The notes: generated from the sequence alone by a model not told the origin. A stretch of 64,000 bases of DNA from Synechocystis sp. PCC 6714 (GCF_000478825.2 NZ_CP007542.1:1798001-1862000), one strand, 5' to 3'. Positions 37,856 through 48,044 are shown, counted from the first letter of the stretch. Program-made: numbers and translations.

Positions 37856-37981
37856 AAACAGGCAAAGTTCGATTTTCACCCTATGGGGGGAAGTAAAATC
37901 CCCTCCAGTTTAGGCAAAGTTGAGATAGTAATCCCCAGTGCTTAGCAATTCTTTGTACTTGCTTAGTGATTGCCATCACCA

Positions 37982-40198
37982 ATGCTAATTTATCTACCCA
38001 AGTCCCTACGCCAGAGGATGGCCACCACTATTCCCTCTGGGGTATCGGTGATCGTCTTGGGGTTATGCACAGCCTTGACCTATGGGATTCTGGGTGTTGG
38101 CCAACAATGGCTTAGTTTGGGAATTAGCCAGGGCATTGCCCTCACCCTATGGTGGCAGGGAAGCAACCCTGTGGCCCTTGCGGTAGGTTTAACCATTGGT
38201 CCCATGGTAGTGCAAGACAATCTGCCCTTGGCATTGGCCCTAGGGATGATTAGCACCGGCACCATGTTATTGGCCGGCCGAGGTTTACAGATGTTGGAAT
38301 TTTCCCCCCAAGGTCAGCGGCTCCAAGACGGTATGGTTTTTTTGGTGGCCGGAGTGGGTTTTGGCGCCATTTTAACGGCGATCGCCGGGTTGTTATTATC
38401 TCTTTGGCAGGGGGATGGTCGCCTATGGTGGACGGGATCTTTGGCTTGGCTAGGTAGTGCCACAGGAATTTTACTGACCGCTCCATTGATCTTCAAGCTG
38501 AGATATGGCCGCTGGACCTGGCCTTGGCTTAACCCGATTAACGGAATTAAATTGACGGAAGCCCTAGTCTGTGGTGGTCTTTTATTGACGGTGGCCGGAC
38601 TAGTTTTTGCGGGGGACGCATTAATTCCCTTGGCAGACCGGGGAGCCATTTATACCCAGTGGTTAGAATATTTACCCTTTCCCATTGTGGTCTGGGCCAG
38701 TATCCGTTTTCCAGCCTGGGGAGGAATCCTCTCGACTTCCCTATTAGCCATTTGGGCGATCGCCGCCACAATGCAAGGCCATGGCTCATTTAACGTCCAA
38801 AGCGCCGATCAAACTGGGGCGATGATTTTGCTGCAAATGTTCTTTTTGGTGCTGGGCACCACCAGTTTACTTTTATCGGGGGCAGTGAGGGAAAGACAAC
38901 GTACGGAAGAACAGTTACGGGGCAGTTGGGAGCGGGAAAGATTATTAGCGGAGGTGGCCCTACGGGTGCGGCAATCGTTACATTTGGGCACAATTTTTCA
39001 AACCACGGTCACCGAAGTACGGCATTTGTTGCAGACTGATCGGGTTTACATTGCCCTTTTGCAGGGGGAAGGGGAATTGGCAGTGGTGGCGGAATCCTGC
39101 AGTTCTGACTATGTTCCCCTGATCAACCCCCATGCTTTACCCGCTGATAAACCCCGGGAGATGATGATTAGGGCCATTCCTGGCCAAGCGATGATAATTC
39201 ACCACCCTGACCAATTGCCCAAAGGAGATCAACTCCGCCGCAGTTTTTTACGCTATCAGGTGAAAAGTTTACTGGCCATTCCCCTGGCCACAGTGGATGG
39301 GGACTTGGGTCTGATTGTGGCGCACCGTTGTCAACAGCCCCGCCATTGGCAAAAAGCAGAAGTACGCTTACTAGAACAATTAGCCACCCAGGTGGCGATC
39401 GCCATTCAGCAAGCCCAGCTTTATCAACGGGTACAAAGCTTGAATGCCAGTCTGGAAAAGCAAGTGGGGGAACGGACCGCCCAGTTAGAGGACAAAATGC
39501 TGGAGCTACGGGATTTGCAGCAAATGAAGGCTCTGTTTGTGCAAGCTATTTCCCATGATTTACGCACTTCGGTGATGGCCCTACTGATGGTGCTGAAAAA
39601 CTTATTGACCACCGAAGGGGAAGTTCTGACCATCCCCCGCCATCTTTTGGATAGTCTGATCCGCAGTGGCGATCGCCAGTTGACCCTCCTCAATGCCCTC
39701 TGCGAAGAACAAACATCCGAATGTCGTCCCCTACACCTCAACCCCCAATCCTTGCCACTCCAGCCTTTTTTGCAACAAATTTGCCAACAATGGCGATCGG
39801 CCTGTGAACAGCACCAAGTAACTTTAAACTTAAAATGCGACGATAATTTGCCTCCTCTCCAGGGAGACCCCCACTACATCAAACAAGTATTCGACAATCT
39901 TTTAGCCAATGCTCTGAACCATAATCCCCCTGGCATCGCCCTCACCCTAACTGCTCAACCGGAGGGAAATATGGTGCGTTTTATCCTAAGTGACAATGGC
40001 AAAGGCATGGCCAAAGATCAATGTGAACATCTTTTTCGTCTGTATTTACGCAATCGTCACAATCAAAGGCTTACAGGGATTGGTCTTGGTTGCTATCAGT
40101 CTCGGCAAATTGTCGAAGCCCACGGTGGTCATATTGGCGTCACTAGCAGTCCGGGCCAAGGTTCCCATTTTTGGTTTACCCTTCCCCTGACAGTCTAA
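37982..40198 (+). CDS. MASE1-GAF histidine kinase
   Basis: 738-residue sensor kinase. About eight membrane helices (residues 15-305) form a MASE1-type sensor. A GAF domain follows (about 335-480), then a coiled coil (LNASLEKQVGERTAQLEDKMLELRDL), HisKA with His in FVQAISHDLRTSV and a HATPase domain with N box DNLLANALNH, G1 DNGKGM and G2 GIGLGCYQ. The frame could start at TTG 37970, but ATG 37982 is better. It is divergent from the NarL-type regulator, its probable partner. The stimulus of MASE1 domains is not established. Confidence 0.88.
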   Translation: MLIYLPKSLRQRMATTIPSGVSVIVLGLCTALTYGILGVGQQWLSLGISQGIALTLWWQGSNPVALAVGLTIGPMVVQDNLPLALALGMISTGTMLLAGRGLQMLEFSPQGQRLQDGMVFLVAGVGFGAILTAIAGLLLSLWQGDGRLWWTGSLAWLGSATGILLTAPLIFKLRYGRWTWPWLNPINGIKLTEALVCGGLLLTVAGLVFAGDALIPLADRGAIYTQWLEYLPFPIVVWASIRFPAWGGILSTSLLAIWAIAATMQGHGSFNVQSADQTGAMILLQMFFLVLGTTSLLLSGAVRERQRTEEQLRGSWERERLLAEVALRVRQSLHLGTIFQTTVTEVRHLLQTDRVYIALLQGEGELAVVAESCSSDYVPLINPHALPADKPREMMIRAIPGQAMIIHHPDQLPKGDQLRRSFLRYQVKSLLAIPLATVDGDLGLIVAHRCQQPRHWQKAEVRLLEQLATQVAIAIQQAQLYQRVQSLNASLEKQVGERTAQLEDKMLELRDLQQMKALFVQAISHDLRTSVMALLMVLKNLLTTEGEVLTIPRHLLDSLIRSGDRQLTLLNALCEEQTSECRPLHLNPQSLPLQPFLQQICQQWRSACEQHQVTLNLKCDDNLPPLQGDPHYIKQVFDNLLANALNHNPPGIALTLTAQPEGNMVRFILSDNGKGMAKDQCEHLFRLYLRNRHNQRLTGIGLGCYQSRQIVEAHGGHIGVTSSPGQGSHFWFTLPLTV

Positions 40199-40297
40199 CT
40201 CTGAAGCATACCGGTGGAATGTTCAGGCTTTTCCCCAACTTTCCCGGTTCAAACCCCTAGAGCCCCAGTTTTCTTGCTTCACTCCTAAAATTTCACC

Positions 40298-40510
40298 TTA
40301 AAAACTCAGCTTCAAAGCATTGACCGGTACATCATCCCAAGAGCTCACTGTGCGGATTTGGGCAACCCATCCCTGGGCTTTCTGATCCGGAGTCAGATTT
40401 TCCTGCCAGGAACGATGACAATCCTGGGCGGCGACTTCATCCAAACAAGCAATGCAAGCATAGACAATGCCGGTGGGATCTAGTTGTTCATTAACCCAAA
40501 TCTTTTCCAT
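40298..40510 (-). CDS. Small Cys-containing hypothetical protein
   Basis: 70-residue soluble protein starting MEKIWVNEQLDPTGIVYACIAC. It has three Cys at 19, 22 and 31 (CIAC and DCHRSW), a pattern that could bind a metal or form a disulfide, although a fourth Cys is missing and His32 might substitute. The frame is open upstream to 40561, but ATG 40510 precedes the conserved-looking part. It is convergent with the histidine kinase and lies 96 bases downstream of the universal stress protein gene on the same strand. I recognise no family. Confidence 0.6.
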   Translation of the reverse strand: MEKIWVNEQLDPTGIVYACIACLDEVAAQDCHRSWQENLTPDQKAQGWVAQIRTVSSWDDVPVNALKLSF

Positions 40511-40606
40511 GGAGTGTTTTTCCTCGCTAATGGGGACCGCAAATGGAAGCCCTGAATTCAAGACTATCAGAACTTTCTGTCCACCAACAGCAATGGGGGT
40601 AGGTTG

Positions 40607-41068
40607 TTACTGAACAACTAGAACTGAGCAATGCACGTGGTGAATAACATAGCTGCTGACACTGCCCAAAAACACCTCCGCCAAGCCCTTCAGTCCTCTC
40701 CGACCAAGCACCACCAAATCCGCCTCCCAATTTTTAGCCATATCGCGGATCCAGCGTCCCGGCTCTCCGACCTTCCAATCCCATTCACACTCCACTCCAT
40801 GCTCTTTGACCTGTTGAGCAAAGGATTCCAGCCACTGACGAGCCTCCCTTTGTTGTTGCTCCAAGTGTTCTTGAATCACCCGGGAAAACCCAATGGAAGC
40901 CTCTCCATAGAAACTGGGGTAAATGCTCAAATCCTTGCTGTCCACAGGAATACAGTAAAAAAGCATCAACTGCGACGATTCTTTCTGGGCAAGGGCCACT
41001 GCTTGCTTTAAGACTTCCCCTGACAATTCAGAACGATCTAAGGCCACAAGGATTTTTGGGTAGCCCAT
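40607..41068 (-). CDS. Universal stress protein (UspA family)
   Basis: 153-residue UspA-domain protein. It starts MGYPKILVALDRSELSGEVL and ends with the ATP-binding loop GRRGLKGLAEVFLGSVS, matching G-2x-G-9x-G(S/T), so it is of the nucleotide-binding type. Such proteins act in stress survival, often as dimers. ATG 41068 is favoured; the frame is open upstream to 41131. It is probably cotranscribed with the 70-residue gene downstream. Confidence 0.9.
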   Translation of the reverse strand: MGYPKILVALDRSELSGEVLKQAVALAQKESSQLMLFYCIPVDSKDLSIYPSFYGEASIGFSRVIQEHLEQQQREARQWLESFAQQVKEHGVECEWDWKVGEPGRWIRDMAKNWEADLVVLGRRGLKGLAEVFLGSVSSYVIHHVHCSVLVVQ

Positions 41069-41369
41069 GGTGGAAACTCCTGCCCCATTATTTATGGTCC
41101 GGCAAAATATGGTTGAGTTGAACTCTCGCACACACCTTTAATTCTAACTTGCCCAGTTTAACCAACAGAGAACTTGATATCCTCTGCCTGGCATTTATAT
41201 TCATTTCAAATAATTTCGAGACTGCTTAAGTCTTTATTGACAAGCTTTTCGGTGAATTTGACTGCCTCAGTCTTACTGGAAACTACTATACGACGAAAAA
41301 ACGAGCCCAGTTTACTGAACTCGCTTTTTGACCACACCTGATTGAAGTCGACCGGTATGATGTTTGTAA
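41069..41369. other. Intergenic region between Usp gene and tRNA-Arg
   Basis: 301 bases. The only element I can support is the hairpin terminator at 41296-41329. The rest is AT-rich and presumably holds the promoter of the universal stress protein gene near 41070-41160. Confidence 0.5.
41296..41329 (-). terminator. Rho-independent terminator of tRNA-Arg
   Basis: CGAG (41302-41305) and CTCG (41320-41323) close an outer stem, and CAGT and ACTG inside can extend it. The stem is flanked by A6 on the left and T5 on the right, so on the minus strand the hairpin is followed by six T residues, 41 bases past the tRNA end. It could also work on the plus strand. Confidence 0.65.
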
Positions 41370-41443
41370 CGGGCTTGGAGGGACTCGAACCCCCGACCTC
41401 GTGGTCCGTAGCCACGCGCTCTAATCCACTAAGCTACAAGCCC
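41370..41443 (-). tRNA. tRNA-Arg (ACG)
   Basis: 74-base tRNA on the minus strand, without encoded CCA. Acceptor arms GGGCTTG and CAAGCCC pair fully. The anticodon stem CGTGG/CCACG holds loop CTACGGA with anticodon ACG, whose first base is normally edited to inosine by TadA. The T arm is GGGGGTTCGAGTCCC. A -10-like TATGAT lies upstream on the minus strand near 41473. Confidence 0.96.
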
Positions 41444-41573
41444 TAGTCGTTTACCTGACGACTTACAACACTATCATAGGGCGTCGAACTTCCGCAAGCT
41501 TTTTTATTGGGGAGTACTGGGAAGATTTTTGGTACGATAGCAAGGATATTAAATAACCCTTTGGAGAAAATCT

Positions 41574-41690
41574 GTGATTGAACCCCTATTGCTCGGCATT
41601 GTTCTTGGACTGATCCCTGTGACCCTAGCGGGACTATTCGTGGCGGCCTATCTCCAATATAAACGGGGTAACCAATTTAATTTGGATTAA
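41574..41690 (+). CDS. petG: Cytochrome b6f complex subunit 5 (PetG)
   Basis: 38-residue single-helix membrane protein: (M)[19 protein letters not shown] then [18 protein letters not shown], essentially identical to PetG of known cyanobacteria. PetG is needed for assembly and stability of the cytochrome b6f complex in thylakoids. Translation starts at GTG 41574, with GGAG seven bases upstream; no ATG is available. The gene is monocistronic here, with a -10-like TACGAT near 41532. It is easily missed because of its size and GTG start. Confidence 0.96.
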   Translation: MIEPLLLGIVLGLIPVTLAGLFVAAYLQYKRGNQFNLD

Positions 41691-41897
41691 CGAATTTTCG
41701 TTATCGCCTTGCCCCCATCGGTCAATTTTTGGCTTTGCCCCAAATAACAAGTAGGGAAACCCCAATTTCAGCAATGGCGAGTTGGGGCCAAATTTTCCCC
41801 GTACTCCGGGCCTCTGGGAACTTGATATAGTTTGACCTGGACTAATAATCAGAAGAGTTGTTTTTTGAGTCTAAAACAACCATTTCTCCTGGCTGGT

Positions 41898-42662
41898 TTA
41901 TCCAAAAAATCCTTTTTTCCTGTTTTTCTGTCGAGAACGATGGAAGTTCTGGGGTGGGAGAGCTACCACTGCCTCTTCCAACGGTAGGCGGCGGACTTCA
42001 TTAGTGAAGATATGAGCTTGGTATACTTCTTGGTTATTAACTTCCAGGGCGGTAAGCCAACCGCTTCTGGGATGGTAGGCTCCGGTGTCGATGTCCAACC
42101 AGCCTGGTCCCGCCACTAATTTGCCAGGCTCCACATCGGCAAAGGTGAAAGTAATGGTGTGGCCGGTGATGATTAGCTTATTAGCAAAATAGGGGTAGGG
42201 ATAACGGTGGAATTCGTCCCTGATCCAACAGAATTGAGTTTCCCCCTGTTCTTCGATGGGCAAATGGGGGTCTACCCCTGCATGCACTAACCAAACATCC
42301 CCCAGGTCCAAGTAGAGGGGTAGGCTTCGCATCCAATCCACATGGCTTTGGGGAATCTGGTGCTGATAACTTTCTAGGGTAGATTGGCCACCGCTGTAGA
42401 TCCAGGCATGGAGAAGTTGGGGAGAAAAGTTAACGCCCCCCACTGCGTCCAACATCATTTGTTCGTGATTTCCCAGCAGGCAATGGTATTTGTTGCCCAT
42501 GACAAAGTCTACTACTTTGGCGCTTTCGGGACCCCGGTCAATCAAGTCCCCCACAAAGTAAACCCCGTCTCTTTCACTGGGGGCGATCGCCTCAAAGAGG
42601 GCATTGAGGGCATTGAAGTGGCCGTGGACATCACCAAAGATAATGCGTCGGGGGTTGGGCAT
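41898..42662 (-). CDS. PPP-family serine/threonine phosphatase / diadenosine tetraphosphatase-like
   Basis: 254-residue metallophosphatase with the PPP signature set: FGDVHGHFNAL, FVGDLIDRGPES, LLGNHEQMM and later His residues in LVHAGVDPHLP and ITGHT. These bind two metal ions and hydrolyse phosphoesters. Bacterial members of this subgroup dephosphorylate proteins or cleave dinucleoside tetraphosphates. The gene lies 231 bases downstream of the spkB-type kinase gene on the same strand, so a kinase-phosphatase functional link is possible but not shown. The C-terminal tail is basic (RSRQKNRKKG). Confidence 0.88.
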   Translation of the reverse strand: MPNPRRIIFGDVHGHFNALNALFEAIAPSERDGVYFVGDLIDRGPESAKVVDFVMGNKYHCLLGNHEQMMLDAVGGVNFSPQLLHAWIYSGGQSTLESYQHQIPQSHVDWMRSLPLYLDLGDVWLVHAGVDPHLPIEEQGETQFCWIRDEFHRYPYPYFANKLIITGHTITFTFADVEPGKLVAGPGWLDIDTGAYHPRSGWLTALEVNNQEVYQAHIFTNEVRRLPLEEAVVALPPQNFHRSRQKNRKKGFFG

Positions 42663-42892
42663 GGATAAATCGGGCAGGGGCAGAAGAAAATTTGAAAAAC
42701 GGTTTAGGATAATTCTGACATCCTATCTTGCCAATCGCTAAGGCGTATGGGGATGGACTCCTTGGGATGACCAAAAATTTCCCTGTTCACAGTCACCTAG
42801 ACTAACTAACCTTAGACTATCGCCGGGTTTAGGCCATAGATTTAAACGGGCAGAGACTTTGCCAATTACCAATGATGGAGTTACCCTTGGTT

Positions 42893-44611
42893 TTATCTCC
42901 TGCGCCCAGAACCAGGCATTACTGTGCGCCAATTTGTTTTGGCTAACTTTAACTGCTCAGGAGATACCTTAGCGGAGCCCAAATCTGCCCCCGAAAAATT
43001 TGCTCCCTGGAGGTTGGCGTATTTAAAATTGACGCCGCTGAGATTGGCTCCCCGCAGGTCTGCTCCTCGCAAATCGGCGTAACCAAAGTAAGCATCGCTC
43101 AGATTAGCATCCTTTAAAATTGCATTTTTCAGCCGTGCCTTACCAAAATCAGCTCTAGTAAGTTCTGCCTGTTCAAAGTTGGCGTTGGTCAAATTAGCTT
43201 GGTAACAATTAATGCCCGGCACAAATGCCTTGGCTAGGATGATACCCACTAAGTTTTGATCAGCAAAATCCCGTTTACCCTGGGCATACTCCGCTAAAAA
43301 ATTCTTGCTGTTCCAGCGTTTGATTTCCTGTTGATTGGCGATCGCCGGCTTGTCCTCTTCCCGTCGAGAAAGCCGTCTTTGGCTGGCCATGTTGTAATCA
43401 ATGCTACCGGGGGCCCCAGCCGCTCCCCCTGGATTAGAAGCAGGGCGTACCCTTGTGGTGGGGGAATCTACATCTTTAATTCTTTCCCTAGGAGCGTTAG
43501 GAGGCTTAGCAGTGCGGGTTTTAATGCCAGTGTTCAAGCTAGTGGAGCTAGGATCCTTTGGGTTAACACTAGTGTTCAATCTTGTGGATGGCTCCCCATA
43601 GTCTGAGGGAGAATTATTCCCGGTGCGGATGCCTGTTACCGGCTCATTACCCGCCCCAGTAAGGGTGGTGAAGGGAGTGGAGACCATACCTTGCATCATG
43701 CCATCTTCGTAAGGCAACATTTCCAGGGCATCCAACACCTGTTGGGCGCTCTTGTAGCGGTGGCGCACCGAAAGTTCCAACATTTTACGGATGATCTCGG
43801 CAAACTTGCTGGAGACAGTGACGTGTTTTTCCCAATCCATTTCCCCCGTTTGACTATTACAATCAATCTCCTTGGGAGTTTTACCAGTTAGTAAGTACAA
43901 ACAAGTTACCCCGGTGGCGTAAATATCGCTGGCGTAAACGGGGCGCATCGCCATCTGTTCCGGGGGGGCAAAACCCGCTGTTCCCACCGCAAAAGCTGTC
44001 AAAGCCGTCTGAGCAGAAGTATTGGAAGCTAGGACTGAATCAATTTGATTTTTCACCGCCCCAAAATCAATTAGCACTAATTTTTGATCTGTCTGACGTC
44101 GAATCAGGTTAGCAGGTTTAATATCCCGGTGAATAACTTTTTGGGAATGGATGTAATCAAGAATAGGTAATATTTCCGTTAAAAACTGTTTAACACTGCC
44201 CTCGGTAAAGGTGCCATTCTTTTTCACTTCCTGGTGTAAATTATGACCCTTAACATATTCCTGAACTAAATAAAACTGTTGATCATCCTCGAAATAATCC
44301 AATAAACGGGGTACCTGGGGATGGTTACCCACCCGTCCGAGGGTTTGGGCTTCCCGCTCAAATAGCTCCTTCGCCATGCGGAATACATTAGGGTCATCAG
44401 TTTGGGGGCGTAACTGCTTGACCACGCAAATAGGGGTTCCCGGCAGTCCCACATCCGCCGCCGCAAAGGTGGCCCCAAATCCTCCTTTTCCGAGTAAGCC
44501 CAAGGTTTGGTAACGACCGTTGAGCCTCAGACTGCTCCCGCAGGCCTGACACACCTGTATGTTATTGGGGTTTTTGGGATGGGGACAATTGGGATTAACG
44601 CAAAAACTCAT
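42893..44611 (-). CDS. spkB: Ser/Thr protein kinase SpkB with zinc ribbon and pentapeptide repeats
   Basis: 572-residue Hanks-type kinase. Cys4, Cys9, Cys21 and Cys24 form an N-terminal zinc-ribbon-like motif. The kinase domain (about 33-300) has GKGGFGATF, the Lys in CVVKQL, HRDIKPANL, LIDFGAVK and GFAPPEQ. A Ser/Thr/Pro-rich linker (about 300-440) follows, then pentapeptide repeats (LTNANFEQAELTRADFGKARL). The layout matches SpkB of PCC 6803 (slr1697), a kinase linked there to motility and oxidative-stress resistance; the Cys motif is thought to be redox-sensitive. All catalytic residues are present. Confidence 0.9.
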   Translation of the reverse strand: MSFCVNPNCPHPKNPNNIQVCQACGSSLRLNGRYQTLGLLGKGGFGATFAAADVGLPGTPICVVKQLRPQTDDPNVFRMAKELFEREAQTLGRVGNHPQVPRLLDYFEDDQQFYLVQEYVKGHNLHQEVKKNGTFTEGSVKQFLTEILPILDYIHSQKVIHRDIKPANLIRRQTDQKLVLIDFGAVKNQIDSVLASNTSAQTALTAFAVGTAGFAPPEQMAMRPVYASDIYATGVTCLYLLTGKTPKEIDCNSQTGEMDWEKHVTVSSKFAEIIRKMLELSVRHRYKSAQQVLDALEMLPYEDGMMQGMVSTPFTTLTGAGNEPVTGIRTGNNSPSDYGEPSTRLNTSVNPKDPSSTSLNTGIKTRTAKPPNAPRERIKDVDSPTTRVRPASNPGGAAGAPGSIDYNMASQRRLSRREEDKPAIANQQEIKRWNSKNFLAEYAQGKRDFADQNLVGIILAKAFVPGINCYQANLTNANFEQAELTRADFGKARLKNAILKDANLSDAYFGYADLRGADLRGANLSGVNFKYANLQGANFSGADLGSAKVSPEQLKLAKTNWRTVMPGSGRRR

Positions 44612-44902
44612 TCCGGTTCACCAGATGGTGTGATGTTGAGACAAACCTGTGCTTCGTCGAATTAGCTAAATTTTCTAAAAGTTAATTAATTTGAGTTATC
44701 AAGATAGTTAGGGCCATTCCATTTTAGGCTAGTTAGCGGGAAACGTTGGCCCATTGAGCCTCCACATCCATAAATTTGTTCCGAAAGGGGTAAAACATCC
44801 ACTGGATTGGTCTAGGAGAATGCCTTCAGCGATACAATGGATCCCGCTGGCACCCCAGAAAACCAAGCAAGCATCAACGGAAATTAGTAGAAAAGGCAAC
44901 CC
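44612..44902. promoter_or_regulatory. Divergent promoter region spkB/pheT
   Basis: 291 bases between divergent starts. It is AT-rich from 44650 to 44720. I see no T-box, attenuator peptide with a Phe run, or strong hairpin that would indicate classical pheT control. Confidence 0.45.
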
Positions 44903-47347
44903 ATGCGTATCTCTGTCAACTGGCTCCAATCCCTGGTGAAACTGAATTTATCTCCGGAAGAGCTTGGGGAATTGCTGACGATCGCCGGTTTGGAAGTGGA
45001 AGAAATCGAGGACCGTCGGAGCTGGGCGGCGGGGGTTGTGCTGGGGCGGGTGATCTCCCGGGAGAAACACCCCAATGCCGATAAACTCAGTGTTTGCGTA
45101 GTAGATATTGGGGCAGAAGAACCTTCCACCATCGTCTGTGGGGCTGCCAATGTGCGTGCAGATATTTTAGTACCTGTGGCTACCCCAGGCAGTTATTTGC
45201 CTAAAGTGGATCTGAAAATTAAACCCGCTAAGTTGAGGGGCGTAAAATCCTCGGGCATGATCTGTTCCCTGGCGGAATTGGGACTGAGCAAGGAGTCTGA
45301 AGGTATTCATATTTTTCCGGACTTGGACTTATCCCTAGGTAGCCCGGTGGCTCCCCTACTGGGCTTAGACGATGTCATTTTAGAAATTAGTCCCACTGCT
45401 AACCGGGCCGATGCCCTCAGTATGGTCGGTGTAGCCCGGGAAGTGGCGGCCCTCACCGGGGGGAAGTTGAGTCTGTCGGAGGTGGAAGAAGTATCGGTAT
45501 CCACCCAGGATTTACCCATTCAGCTGCAGGACACCCAAGCCTGTCCAGCCTATATAGGCACGGTGATCCGGGGGGTAAAAGTCGGCCCTTCCCCGGATTG
45601 GTTGCAACAAAGGCTACTGGCAGCGGGAACCCGTCCCATCAATAATGTGGTGGATGTGACCAATTACGTTCTGCTGGAATGGGGTCAGCCTCTGCATAGT
45701 TTTGACCAGGATAAGCTAGAAAGACTAACTGGGGACAATGGGCTCACTTTAGGTGTGCGGTTCGCCAAGGATGGAGAAACGTTGGTCACCCTGGATAACC
45801 AGGAACGAACACTGCATACCCGAAATTTATTAGTCACTGCCAATGATCAGCCGGTGGCGATCGCCGGGGTGATGGGGGGAGCGGCCACGGAGGTAGATGA
45901 AAATACCCAAAACATCGTGCTTGAATCAGCCCTATTTGACGGGGTAACCATCCGCAGATCCAGCAAAGCAATTAATCTCCGCAGTGAATCTTCCACCCGC
46001 TATGAACGGGGCGTTAACCAATGCGAATTGGACGTGGCCCTACATCGGGCGATCGCCTTAATGACAGCATTGGCCGGGGGCACTGTGGTGCGGCAAGGTA
46101 AGGCCGATCAACGGCAAAACCTAGGCGGGGCAGTGATTAACCTCCGTTTAGAGCGTCTGCAACAATTGCTAGGCCCCATTAATACCCCCCATGGCATTGG
46201 TAACATTACCGCCGTCGATGTGGAAAGGATTTTGTCCGATCTAGGCTGTGGGCTAACCCTACAGTCCAATGGCGACCATCCCGTCTGGGCTGTGACAGTG
46301 CCCTCCTACCGTCAACGGGACATTGAGCGGGAAATTGATTTGATCGAAGAAGTGGCCCGGCTCTACGGCTATGACCATTTCTGTGAGCAGTTACCCCCCA
46401 ATACGATTGCCGGTGGTTTATCCCCCGCTTACCATGCGGAGTTGGCCCTACGGGAAGCCTGTCGAGGAGCAGGTTTGACAGAAGTGGTGCACTACTCCCT
46501 AGTGAAACCCCAAGGACCCGAAGTGGTGCTGGCCAATCCCCTCTTTGCTGAATATTCTGCCCTGCGGACTAATCTACTGGACGGGTTAATCACCGCCTTT
46601 GCCAATAACCAAGCTCAAAACAACGGCGCCCTCAATGGCTTTGAAGTAGGTCGGGTCTTTTGGCAAAACGACGGGAAAATTTTTGAAGCGGATCACTTGG
46701 CTGGAATTTGTGGTGGCCCCCTGATCACCGAGGGCACTTGGCCCCAAGGAGGCAAACCCCAACCCATGGGCTGGTACCATGCCAAAGGCTTGCTAGAAGA
46801 AATTTTTCAACGCTTAGGGGTGACCGTGACCTACAGCGGCGATGTCGAAGGCGCCCGCCAAGACCCCCGATTTCACCCCGGTCGCACTGCCCTATTAACC
46901 TGTGACGGAAAAGTATTGGGGCGCTTTGGTCAACTCCATCCCCAACTACGCCAAGAAAAGGGTCTGATGGATGAAGTTTACGCCTTTGAAATAGATTCAG
47001 CTCCTCTGTACCAAGCCATGGAAACTCAAATTCTTGGTACGCCCCATTTCCGTCCCTACTCTTCCTACCCAGCGGTAGCCAGGGATTTAGCCCTTTATGC
47101 TCCCCTGGAATTAACGGTGTCAGAACTGACCCAGGCCATGGTCAAGGCCGGTGGCAATCTGCTCGAACAGGTGGAACTGTTTGATGAATACCGGGGCCAA
47201 TCCGTCCCCGATGGTCAGCGTAGTCTTGCCTTCAGCCTAGCCTATCGGTTAGGCGATCGTACCCTCACCGATGCCGACGTGGAGCCAGTCCATAACCAAG
47301 TCCGCGAGGCCCTGACCCGACAATTTGCTGTCAGTTTACGTAGTTAG
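44903..47347 (+). CDS. pheT: Phenylalanyl-tRNA synthetase beta subunit
   Basis: 814-residue beta subunit of the heterotetrameric PheRS. In order: N-terminal [14 protein letters not shown], the EMAP-type tRNA-binding domain (about 40-150, [15 protein letters not shown]), B3/B4 editing domain, B5 domain ([14 protein letters not shown]), the degenerate catalytic core, and the C-terminal ferredoxin-like anticodon-binding domain ([18 protein letters not shown]). Full length for the family. pheS is not adjacent; separate pheS and pheT loci are usual in cyanobacteria. Equivalent to sll1553 of PCC 6803, from memory. Confidence 0.95.
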   Translation: MRISVNWLQSLVKLNLSPEELGELLTIAGLEVEEIEDRRSWAAGVVLGRVISREKHPNADKLSVCVVDIGAEEPSTIVCGAANVRADILVPVATPGSYLPKVDLKIKPAKLRGVKSSGMICSLAELGLSKESEGIHIFPDLDLSLGSPVAPLLGLDDVILEISPTANRADALSMVGVAREVAALTGGKLSLSEVEEVSVSTQDLPIQLQDTQACPAYIGTVIRGVKVGPSPDWLQQRLLAAGTRPINNVVDVTNYVLLEWGQPLHSFDQDKLERLTGDNGLTLGVRFAKDGETLVTLDNQERTLHTRNLLVTANDQPVAIAGVMGGAATEVDENTQNIVLESALFDGVTIRRSSKAINLRSESSTRYERGVNQCELDVALHRAIALMTALAGGTVVRQGKADQRQNLGGAVINLRLERLQQLLGPINTPHGIGNITAVDVERILSDLGCGLTLQSNGDHPVWAVTVPSYRQRDIEREIDLIEEVARLYGYDHFCEQLPPNTIAGGLSPAYHAELALREACRGAGLTEVVHYSLVKPQGPEVVLANPLFAEYSALRTNLLDGLITAFANNQAQNNGALNGFEVGRVFWQNDGKIFEADHLAGICGGPLITEGTWPQGGKPQPMGWYHAKGLLEEIFQRLGVTVTYSGDVEGARQDPRFHPGRTALLTCDGKVLGRFGQLHPQLRQEKGLMDEVYAFEIDSAPLYQAMETQILGTPHFRPYSSYPAVARDLALYAPLELTVSELTQAMVKAGGNLLEQVELFDEYRGQSVPDGQRSLAFSLAYRLGDRTLTDADVEPVHNQVREALTRQFAVSLRS

Positions 47348-47460
47348 GTTAATTTATATTGGTCTATGGTCTAATATTTTTCGCCATGGCAAGAAATTCT
47401 GGGGAGGAAAGACCCACGTCGGAATCTTCGATTTGGCGTGGATAGTTGATATGGTGAGCA

Positions 47461-47913
47461 TTAAAGATCAAGGAAGAAGTTGTCGGACAACTCGTAAACT
47501 TTGGCAATGTCTAGCAGAAAGCTTAGGCATTGTTCCGGGTCCATGGCACTGGGGCGTAGGGTGGTGAAGCCCGAGTATTTTAGTACCAGTGTCCTGACTT
47601 GCTCTGTTGACAAATCATTCACCGTAATGGCTTGCATAGACCAAACCTCAAAGTTTCTTCTTCTGATGGGCACACACTCAATGATCTGGGGTGTGTGGTG
47701 GCGTTCATCTTGCACAATACGGTGGTACGTTTCATTGACTTGTTCGCATTCCCCCTCCAATACCTGCAGAAAAGCCGGTTTACTGTAGCAAAGTAGTCCA
47801 GTGATACCATTAGCAGGATTATTTCTTTGGGAAGACTCCAAAATATCTTTTAAATCCTGGGGCTGCAAACTAGGAATGCCTTGACTGCTGTAGATTAAAC
47901 GATACAAACTCAT
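47461..47913 (-). CDS. pixD: BLUF blue-light photoreceptor PixD
   Basis: 150-residue BLUF protein. All functional residues of Slr1694/PixD are at the expected numbers: Tyr8 and Gln50 (photo-induced proton-coupled electron transfer and flavin hydrogen bonding), Asn32, Trp91 and Met93. FAD is bound non-covalently. In PCC 6803, PixD forms a large complex with PixE in the dark that falls apart in blue light and alters the direction of phototaxis. The gene follows pixE on the same strand after 131 bases, as in PCC 6803. It is convergent with pheT. Confidence 0.97.
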   Translation of the reverse strand: MSLYRLIYSSQGIPSLQPQDLKDILESSQRNNPANGITGLLCYSKPAFLQVLEGECEQVNETYHRIVQDERHHTPQIIECVPIRRRNFEVWSMQAITVNDLSTEQVRTLVLKYSGFTTLRPSAMDPEQCLSFLLDIAKVYELSDNFFLDL

Positions 47914-48044
47914 CTTTTGTCTTTGGTTGTTTTATAAGTTGGGATAAAAGTTTTTCAGTTTGCCATCTAGAATAAGTGGTAGTACATTCTTAAACAAGCC
48001 CTAACTAGCTTTTAAAATTACCACCAAACAGTCCGAAAAAACTG

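Noticed and set aside
44754-44939. ORF overlapping the pheT start, with GGAG before an internal ATG (44820)
   Set aside because: It runs out of frame into pheT and has no domain; it could at most be a short upstream ORF, without further support.
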